Shown: piece after piece, positions 48,752 through 54,214 of the stretch | How positions within the stretch are numbered: the first letter of the stretch is position 1 | Layout of the letters: every line of letters starts with the position of its first letter | Assembly: GCA_020073645.1 (NCBI GenBank) | Contig: JAIQET010000027.1 | Span: forward strand, 1 to 54,214 | Direction: 5' to 3' | Source of the DNA: Terriglobia bacterium | GTDB lineage: Bacteria > Acidobacteriota > Terriglobia > Terriglobales > Acidobacteriaceae | Length of the DNA: 54,214 bases | Translations under genes and position numbers: made by a program | Notes under the pieces: model-generated | Told to the model about the DNA's origin: nothing | What the model saw: only the letters and a program-made list of their open reading frames with translations | Database searches by the model: none

Positions 48752-49615
48752 TTATTGTGGACGCGGCCCAGCCATGCCTGGGTAAACCATTCGAAGCAGG
48801 GTCCTCTCCGAGAAAGGCACGTACAGCAGCCCTGCGGTTGCAGCGAAGGCTGCGCCGAAACCGATCTTCTCCGTGAGCAGGAACGGCGCAACCGCCCAGA
48901 GCTGGTCGAGTGGCAGAATCAGCAGGAACAGGCGCTCGAATTTCTCCCGCAGACGCTGGTAGTCGAAGCCCACCGCCGAAACCAGGTAACAGCGGACGAT
49001 GATTCCCACCCCCGCGGTCACGATCACCCCGGCGACAATGGCGAAGGAGCCCCAGCCGGGCAGAAAGGTGTCGGTAATGCGATCGATTTCCTGCAGGTGG
49101 AAGAGCGCCACCAGGTAGAAGATCAGATACATGAGCTGGATCAAGGCGAAGAGGCCGCGGGTGAGCCCGCGATGGGGCGGGGGGACATCGAGGTCGGGAT
49201 GAAGGGCGGCTGGCTCGACCGCAGGCGGAGACGCAGCAAGCTGCGTCTCTACAGTTCGGTTGGTCGCGGCGGGTCGCTCAATGGGGGTCAGAAACCGGTA
49301 TCCGCGGCGGGCCAGGGTCTCTACGTAGCGCGGGCTGGTGGCGGAATCGCCCAGCGCCTCGCGCAATTTGTTCACCGCGGTGTTCAGGCTGTGATCGAAA
49401 TCAACGAAGGTGTCGGCCGGCCAGAGTTTCTGGCGAAGCTCTTCGCGGGTGACCACGTCGCCGGACCGCTCCAGCAGGAAGGCGAGCACCTGAAACGGCT
49501 GCTCCTGCAAACGAATGCGAATGCCGCTTTTGCGGAGCTCGCCCGCCGCGAGATCCACCTCGAATACTCCGAAGCGGAGAATCCGTCCCGCGGGACTGGC
49601 TTGCGGCGTCGGCAT
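48752..49615 (-). CDS. ToxR/CadC-like membrane winged-helix transcription factor
   Basis: 287 residues. The N-terminal OmpR-type winged helix (about 12-108) has RFGVFEVDLAAGELRKSG, REELRQKLWPADTFVDFDHS, LNTAVNKLREALGD and VETLARRGYRFL. A 45-residue linker follows, then four to five membrane helices (FALIQLMYLIFYLVALF, IVAGVIVTAGVGIIVRCYLV and others). The membrane part probably senses a signal while the N-terminus binds DNA. The linker includes VETQLAAS, the translation of the palindrome at 49227-49252. Similar proteins are numerous in Acidobacteriota. Confidence 0.9.
   Translation of the reverse strand: MPTPQASPAGRILRFGVFEVDLAAGELRKSGIRIRLQEQPFQVLAFLLERSGDVVTREELRQKLWPADTFVDFDHSLNTAVNKLREALGDSATSPRYVETLARRGYRFLTPIERPAATNRTVETQLAASPPAVEPAALHPDLDVPPPHRGLTRGLFALIQLMYLIFYLVALFHLQEIDRITDTFLPGWGSFAIVAGVIVTAGVGIIVRCYLVSAVGFDYQRLREKFERLFLLILPLDQLWAVAPFLLTEKIGFGAAFAATAGLLYVPFSERTLLRMVYPGMAGPRPQ
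49227..49252. repeat. Palindromic element inside the winged-helix gene
   Basis: Twenty-six bases identical to 44408-44433: arms GAGACGCAGC / GCTGCGTCTC, loop AA, tail TAC. It falls in the linker between DNA-binding and membrane domains and keeps the frame open. Confidence 0.88.
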
Positions 49616-49723
49616 AGACAAGAGGCGTAGTTTAGCATCCGGGAAAACTCGCCGCCGTGAAGCACTGCCGGGGCTGGCTCGGGCCCTGTCCCTTGCCCCC
49701 AGGTTCGGCGTTACAATGGGGCC

Positions 49724-49891
49724 GTGCCCGGAGCCCAGCCACAACCGAAGCTGGAACCGACGCCGCCTCAACGGCACCCCAAGCCGCACGTGTACACGCT
49801 GGAAGCCACCGGGCTGCTGATCATCGCCATCCTGATTCTGATTCTCACCCTGGCCCGCTACTGGCACCACATCCCCTGGGGTGCGCGCTGA
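49724..49891 (+). CDS. 55-residue single-span membrane protein upstream of miaA
   Basis: GTG start. The product has a Pro-rich N-terminus (VPGAQPQPKLEPTPPQ), then a strong hydrophobic helix (ATGLLIIAILILILTLARYW) and ends HHIPWGAR. Its TGA is 2 bp before the miaA GTG, suggesting translational coupling. There is no Shine-Dalgarno; TACAAT at 49712-49717 is 6 bp upstream, so a leaderless message is possible. No family recognised, but similar short single-span proteins are plausible. Confidence 0.6.
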   Translation: MPGAQPQPKLEPTPPQRHPKPHVYTLEATGLLIIAILILILTLARYWHHIPWGAR

Positions 49892-49893
49892 AC

Positions 49894-50850
49894 GTGGCCC
49901 GCGAGCCGCTTCTGGTGGTTGTGCTGGGGCCAACCGCGAGCGGTAAAACCGCTCTGTCGCTGGCGTTAGCCGAGCGCTTCGCCGGCGAAATCGTGAACTG
50001 CGATTCCGTCGCCATGTACCGCGAGTTCGAGATCGGCACCGCAAAACCTAGCGCTGCCGACCGAGCCCGGGCTCCCCACCACCTGCTCGATATCATCGAT
50101 CCTGTCGCTTACATCACGGCAGGGGAGTATGCCCGGCGGGCGCGGCCAGTGCTGCGAGAGATTGCGGAGCGGGGGAGGTTGCCCATTGTGGTGGGTGGAA
50201 CCGGGCTGTACCTGCGGGCGCTGCTGGAGGGCCTTTTCCCCGGCCCGGAGCGTTCGGAAGAACTGCGCGAGCGTTTGCGGCAGCGGGCAGAGCAGAGAGG
50301 ACCCGGTTACCTGCATCGCCTTTTGCGCCGACTCGATCCTGCTGCGGCAGCAAAAGTCCACGCCAACGACACGCCCAAGCTGATTCGTGCCATAGAAGTG
50401 TGCATTGCATCACGACAGAGAATGACAGAGATGTGGAAGCGGGGCCGCGACCCGCTAACCGGATTCCGTATTCTGAGGTTGGGGTTGAATCCGGGCCGCG
50501 ACCAGCTCTACCAGAGGATTAACGCCCGCGCGCAGCGCATGTTCGAGTCGGGGCTGGTGGAAGAAACTGAGCGGTTACTGGAAAAGTGCGGCGAGGCGGC
50601 CCGGCCTCTTTCCTCCCTGGGCTACAAGCAAGCCGTGCAGTTGTTGCGACGCGAGATTGACCGTGATGCAGCCGTGGCCGCCGCACAGCAAGCGCATCGT
50701 AACTATGCCAAGCGGCAAATGACATGGTTCCGCCGAGAGCCGGAGGTACGTTGGTTGGCGGGATTTGGAGATGATCCTGAGATCCAGCAAGAGGCGATTG
50801 CTTGCCTAGTCTCGAATTCCACAGCCCAGAGCGAGAGGCCCAGAGCCTAA
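49894..50850 (+). CDS. miaA: tRNA dimethylallyltransferase MiaA
   Basis: 318 residues with GTG start. Signatures: P-loop VVLGPTASGKTALSLALAE, VNCDSVAMYREFEIGTAKPS, PHHLLDIIDP, VGGTGLYLRALLEGLFPG and HANDTPKLIRAIEV, then SLGYKQAVQLL and YAKRQMTWFRRE. It adds dimethylallyl to A37 of UNN-reading tRNAs. The last 10 residues or so (SNSTAQSERPRA) are encoded by the heptad array at 50825-50866, which has replaced the natural gene end. Confidence 0.96.
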   Translation: MAREPLLVVVLGPTASGKTALSLALAERFAGEIVNCDSVAMYREFEIGTAKPSAADRARAPHHLLDIIDPVAYITAGEYARRARPVLREIAERGRLPIVVGGTGLYLRALLEGLFPGPERSEELRERLRQRAEQRGPGYLHRLLRRLDPAAAAKVHANDTPKLIRAIEVCIASRQRMTEMWKRGRDPLTGFRILRLGLNPGRDQLYQRINARAQRMFESGLVEETERLLEKCGEAARPLSSLGYKQAVQLLRREIDRDAAVAAAQQAHRNYAKRQMTWFRREPEVRWLAGFGDDPEIQQEAIACLVSNSTAQSERPRA

Positions 50851-50866
50851 GGCCCGATGCCCGCTT
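50825..50866 (+). repeat. Heptad array (CCCAGAG type) at the miaA 3' end
   Basis: Six units: CCCAGAG, CGAGAGG, CCCAGAG, CCTAAGG, CCCGATG, CCCGCTT. It overlaps the miaA stop and precedes the GH3 gene start. Confidence 0.75.
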
Positions 50867-50883
50867 CGTGCTATCGTCTGCTC

Positions 50884-52791
50884 ATGAGTCCCCGCGCCGT
50901 TTTCCTGGTCGCCCTGGTGTGCCTGCTCGTTGCCCCCGTCTTTCCGAAGGAGAAGTACCAGCAGCCCGGCCCGGTTCATCTCGACCGCGATGGCGAGAGA
51001 TGGGCGGTGAAGACCTTGCGCAAGCTCTCCCTGGAAGAAAAAGTCGGGCAGCTTTTCATGGTCTGGGTGCGCGCGCAATTTCTGAACGTGGACAGTCCCG
51101 AGTACCGGCAGCTGCACGACACCATTCAGAAATATCATCTCGGATCGCTGGCCATGACGGTGCAGGCCGACGGTCCGTTCCTCTACCGCAACCAGCCCTA
51201 TGAAGCAGCCGTACTGCTCAACCGGCTGCAGGAAGATTCCAAGCTGCCGCTATTGATTGCCGCCGATTTTGAGCGCGGCGTATCCATGCGTCTATACGGC
51301 GCGACTGTCTTCCCTCACGCGATGGCGTTTGGCGCCACAGGCAAGACGGAATATGCCGAGGCCTTCGGGCGGATCACGGCGCAGGAAGCGCGCGCCGTTG
51401 GCGTGCACTGGAACTTTTTTCCCGTGGCAGACGTGAACTCGAACCCGTCGAATCCCATCATCAACACGCGTGCGTTCGGCGAGGATCCGCAGCAGGTGGG
51501 GGACCTGGTGGCCGCTTACATCCAAGGGGCGCGGGCCGACGGAATGCTGACTACAGCCAAGCATTTTCCCGGACACGGCGACACCGGCACCGACTCGCAT
51601 TTGGGAGTGGCGCAGGTGACCGGCGACCTGGCGCGGCTGCAAGCGGTGGAACTGGCTCCCTTCCGCAAGGCGATTGCTGCCGGCGTGGATTCCGTGATGG
51701 TGACCCACGTTACCGTGCCTGCGCTCGAGCCGGACCCGAACCGTGTGGCCACGACCTCGCCCGCGATCGCTACGCAGTTGCTCAAGAACCAGCTCGGTTT
51801 CAAGGGAATTGTGGTCACGGATGCGCTCGACATGGCAGGCCTTACCCGTCTTTATGCAGCAAATGTCGGCCGCGCTGCGGTGGATGCGTTCAAGGCGGGA
51901 AATGACGTGCTGATTATCCCGGCGGACCTGGATGCTTCGTACCAGGCCGTTCTCCAAGCTGTCCGCAGCGGCGAGATTCCCCGGGCGCAGCTCGACGCGT
52001 CCGTGCTCAAGATCTTGAAAGCAAAGGCGTCGGTGGGCCTCCATAAAGCACGGCTGGTGGACGTGGAGGCGCTCTCCACCGAGGTCGGCAAGCCCGCGAA
52101 TCTGGCCTTGGGCCAGCAGATTTCCGATGATGCCATGACGTTGGTGCGCGACAATGGCAAGCTCCTGCCGCTGAAACCATCGGGAACTGTTAAGGCCGGG
52201 CTTCCGTATCAAAGAGTAGAAGAAGTGGGCAACCGGCTGGTGGTCGTTATTTTCTTGGACGACCTACGCATGGACTCTGGTCGCGGGCTGGAGCACGAGA
52301 TTCGCGCGCGCGTACCCGATGCTCGCGTGGTGTACGTGGATCCGCGCATTGCGGCTGCGATGTCGAACGATGTGGCCAACGCCGTGAACCAGGCACAGAA
52401 AGTGGTAGCAGCCGTGTACGTGGTACCCACGGCTGGGAAGGCGATGAAGGTGGACGGACGCTTGAAGAACTCGGTGTCGCTGCCCGACGCCAGCGGCGCG
52501 CTGTTGCAGTCGATTCTGGACCGCGCCGCGGAGAAAACCGTGGTGCTGGCCATGGGAAATCCCTACCTGGCGGAGGATTTTCCCGCCATTCAGAACTATG
52601 TTTGTGCGTATTCCAACGCAACCGTTTCGGAGGTCAGTGCGGCCAAGGCTTTGTTCGGCGAGATTGCCATCCGCGGTCACTTGCCCGTCACTATCCCAAG
52701 CTTTGCCCCGCGAGGCGCAGGCATCGAGCGGCCGCCCCAGGTCGCACATGGAGGTGTTCAAGATGCGTATCCCAAGTCCGCAGAACGCTAA
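50884..52791 (+). CDS. Exported GH3 family glycosidase (beta-N-acetylhexosaminidase-like)
   Basis: 635 residues from the ATG of MSPRAVFLVALVCLLVAPVF, a signal peptide; an ATG nine codons earlier lies in a repeat array. The GH3 N-domain has EKVGQLFMVWVRAQ, the NagZ-type His/Asp loop AKHFPGHGDTGTDSH and the nucleophile Asp in GIVVTDALDMAGL. A C-terminal GH3_C-like domain starts at about 415 (DAMTLVRDNGKLLPL). NagZ-type enzymes remove GlcNAc from muropeptides; this exported, two-domain form is longer than cytoplasmic NagZ and may act on peptidoglycan fragments in the periplasm. Confidence 0.92.
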   Translation: MSPRAVFLVALVCLLVAPVFPKEKYQQPGPVHLDRDGERWAVKTLRKLSLEEKVGQLFMVWVRAQFLNVDSPEYRQLHDTIQKYHLGSLAMTVQADGPFLYRNQPYEAAVLLNRLQEDSKLPLLIAADFERGVSMRLYGATVFPHAMAFGATGKTEYAEAFGRITAQEARAVGVHWNFFPVADVNSNPSNPIINTRAFGEDPQQVGDLVAAYIQGARADGMLTTAKHFPGHGDTGTDSHLGVAQVTGDLARLQAVELAPFRKAIAAGVDSVMVTHVTVPALEPDPNRVATTSPAIATQLLKNQLGFKGIVVTDALDMAGLTRLYAANVGRAAVDAFKAGNDVLIIPADLDASYQAVLQAVRSGEIPRAQLDASVLKILKAKASVGLHKARLVDVEALSTEVGKPANLALGQQISDDAMTLVRDNGKLLPLKPSGTVKAGLPYQRVEEVGNRLVVVIFLDDLRMDSGRGLEHEIRARVPDARVVYVDPRIAAAMSNDVANAVNQAQKVVAAVYVVPTAGKAMKVDGRLKNSVSLPDASGALLQSILDRAAEKTVVLAMGNPYLAEDFPAIQNYVCAYSNATVSEVSAAKALFGEIAIRGHLPVTIPSFAPRGAGIERPPQVAHGGVQDAYPKSAER

Positions 52792-53368
52792 TTGGCGGCC
52801 GGTACTGGCACTGGCATTTGCTGCCCTGCTGGTTCTGCCCGCCTGCAGCATTAACGTGAAGAAAGACAAAGCCGGCGAGGACAAGAAAGTCGACATCGAA
52901 ACCCCACTGGGCGGAATTCACGTCAGCAAGAATGCCGACGTGCGCGACACCGGCTTGCCGGTCTACCCCGGGGCGCGGGTGAAAGAGAAAGAAGCGAGCG
53001 GCGAAGAGAAAAGCGCCAACGTCAACATCTCCAGCGGCCTGTTCGGCCTGAAAGTGGTGGCGATTGAGTACGAATCGGATGATCCCCCGGAGAAGGTCAT
53101 CGCGTATTACAAGGATCAATTAAAGAAGTACGGCAACGTGCTCGAATGCCATACCAACAAGCACGGCGGCGATGTCAACGTGGAGAAGACAACGCACGAT
53201 TCTGACGGCCCCAAAGACGTCAAGTGCGAAGGCGACAATCATGGAAGCACGGTGGAACTCAAGGTGGGCACGGAAGATAACCAGCACGTAGTCGCGGTTG
53301 AGCCGCGTGGCAAAGGATGCGACTTCGCGCTGGTATTTGTACAGACGCGTGGCAAAGACACGATCTGA
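52763..53368 (+). CDS. Lipoprotein of unknown function
   Basis: 201 residues; ATG 6 nt after GGAGGTG, overlapping the 3' end of the GH3 gene by 29 bp. The lipobox is LVLPAC with Cys28. The mature part is lysine-rich (KKDKAGEDKKVD), then has DTGLPVYPGARVKEKE, ANVNISSGLFGLKVVAIEY and SDDPPEKVIAYYKDQLKKYG, a pattern I recall from acidobacterial lipoproteins. The overlap with the glycosidase suggests translational coupling and a shared envelope role. Confidence 0.82.
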   Translation: MRIPSPQNANWRPVLALAFAALLVLPACSINVKKDKAGEDKKVDIETPLGGIHVSKNADVRDTGLPVYPGARVKEKEASGEEKSANVNISSGLFGLKVVAIEYESDDPPEKVIAYYKDQLKKYGNVLECHTNKHGGDVNVEKTTHDSDGPKDVKCEGDNHGSTVELKVGTEDNQHVVAVEPRGKGCDFALVFVQTRGKDTI

Positions 53369-53374
53369 GAAGCA

Positions 53375-53445
53375 CAAAATTCACCACAGAGGCGCAGAGA
53401 CACAAATCATTTTCATTCTTCTCCGTGCTTCTGTGGTGAGAGGGT
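53375..53445. repeat. Inverted repeat CACCACAGAGGCNCAGAGA / TCTGTGGTG
   Basis: TTCACCACAGAGGCGCAGAG at about 53379-53398 pairs with CCGTGCTTCTGTGGTGA at about 53425-53441 around an AT-rich loop. A partial copy, CACAGAGGCACGGAG, is at 45560-45575. Such elements are widespread between genes in several phyla. Confidence 0.65.
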
Positions 53446-53485
53446 TGCTTGTTTCCTTCCTGAGGCTGCGGTACCTTGAATCTCA

Positions 53486-54067
53486 GTGGAACATCCCTGC
53501 TATCGCTGTGGCGCCGCCGTCGATGACGGGGTAGCGTTCTGCAAGCAATGCAACGCCCCGCAGATCCGGGTTGCCGGGGGCGATGCGGCCAGCCAAGCTG
53601 GGGCGGAAATTGCGCCTGCCCCCTCCGCTTTGTATCTTGGCTCGCCCCAGGCCGGCGTCATCCAGTGGGCGCGGGCCTTGCCGGCCACGGCGTTGGGTGG
53701 ATTGATCGCGGCGCTGGCCATGGCCACCCCCCTCGGAGTATTTGGGCTGGGGATGCTCGCCGCCGGGGCTCTCTCCGTGGTCTTTTATCGCCGTCGGAAC
53801 CCTGCGGCCAATGTGACCCCCGCAATGGGCGCGCGGCTAGGAGCCGTCAGCGGGGCGCTCGGTTTCGGAATGTTCGCCATCCTCACCTCGATCGAGATGG
53901 TAGTCTTTCGCTCCGGCGGGGAACTGCGAACAGCCCTATTGGACGCCGTGCGGCAATCCGCGGCCCGCAGCTCCGACCCGCAGGCCCAGCAAATGCTCGA
54001 ATATCTGAAGACCCCGATCCCGATTCTCTGCTGGCGCGCAAAAGCGAGGGCAAGGAGTCCCGGTTGA
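53486..54067 (+). pseudogene. Zinc-ribbon membrane protein interrupted by a transposase fragment
   Basis: The first 174 or so residues look like a native protein: a zinc ribbon (CYRCG, FCKQCNAP), a linker, then two hydrophobic segments (ALGGLIAALAMATPLGVFGL; GALGFGMFAILTSIEMVVF) and DPQAQQMLEYLKTP. Homologues, as I recall them, continue after this point with another membrane helix. Instead, from about 54010 another frame matches a transposase, and this frame runs 19 more codons to a stop at 54065-54067. The gene is probably broken by a mobile element, or the sequence is a chimeric join. Confidence 0.65.
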
Positions 54068-54214
54068 GTTACAGCGGGAATCTTTTGGTGGAGAACCGCA
54101 ACGGACTGATCGTCGACGCGGAAGTCTTCCAAGCGAACGGGACGGCAGAACGCGATGCGGCACTGATCATGCTGGAGAAGCTTCCCGGCACGCAACCGCT
54201 GACGGTCGGCGGCG
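54010..54214 (+). mobile_element. IS5-like transposase internal fragment, cut by the window edge
   Basis: Reading from 54010, the frame gives DPDPDSLLARKSEGKESRLS, then NLLVENRNGLIVDAEVFQAN, GTAERDAALIMLEKLPG. This is the central DDE-domain region of IS5-family transposases (MENRNGLxVDA, GTAERxAAL). No transposase start, no terminal inverted repeat and no target-site duplication are visible at the junction, so only an internal piece is joined. The frame is open to the right edge. Confidence 0.82.

Overview
The window most likely comes from a mesophilic member of the Acidobacteriota (Terriglobia, Koribacter-like). This is an inference from gene content: a GC-rich chromosome, a subtilase ending in WGN/WGS repeats, a HAF-repeat secreted protein, a DUF2934-Hsp20 fusion, several HD-GYP proteins, a ToxR-like membrane winged-helix protein, DUF4097 and DinB secreted proteins, and a complete ISC operon. 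No rRNA is present. One complete tRNA (CAT anticodon) is found. Both window edges cut genes.

Layout. 1-7 kb: a truncated HD-GYP c-di-GMP phosphodiesterase, a secreted S8 peptidase with C-terminal WGN repeats, a 33-residue ORF that is a signal peptide ending in VWGN, a sigma-54 activator fused to a PilZ domain, and two exported proteins. 7.06-10.23 kb: a tRNA whose last 40 bases are repeated exactly at 10191-10230. The 3.1 kb between the copies holds an alpha/beta hydrolase, a trypsin-like peptidase, two small exported or membrane proteins and a recombinase-like remnant, so it looks like a small tRNA-integrated island without its integrase. 10.4-30.1 kb: mostly single genes, including FmdB-type zinc ribbon, Hsp20-like, YggX, STAS, GT2, RpfG-like regulator, rhomboid, a divergent VOC / Cdd1-PadR locus with a perfect operator palindrome, two EamA transporters, a hybrid histidine kinase, a class III aminotransferase, a double-lobed aspartic protease, RNase HI, YraN and GalT. 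30.1-33.9 kb: an accessory patch with a Rap1a-like protein, DUF5677, an FN3 membrane protein, an XRE regulator overlapping a broken nucleotidyltransferase, and an AT-rich spacer with direct repeats.

35.2-41.8 kb: a complete ISC operon on the minus strand, transcribed iscR-iscS-iscU-iscA-hscB-hscA-fdx-iscX, with two IscR-like palindromes upstream of iscR. 42-53.4 kb: housekeeping genes (tsaD, CCA-adding enzyme, DciA-like, gatC, gatA, miaA) mixed with a CheY-like protein, a DUF4097 protein, a membrane winged-helix protein, a GH3 glycosidase and a lipoprotein. 53.5-54.2 kb: a zinc-ribbon membrane protein gene that runs abruptly into an IS5-like transposase fragment.

Three things stand out. First, the subtilase / VWGN micropeptide pair: predicted signal peptidase cleavage would release the tetrapeptide VWGN, which is also a unit of the neighbouring protease's repeat tail. 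Second, many intergenic gaps hold arrays of degenerate 7-bp (once 8-bp) tandem repeats, each with its own unit sequence and often in inverted pairs around a spacer. Three of them share a recognisable central core, and most ISC operon gaps carry one or another short repeat. Third, a perfect palindrome is inserted in frame in two unrelated genes. c-di-GMP signalling recurs (two HD-GYP proteins, one clear and one possible PilZ protein).
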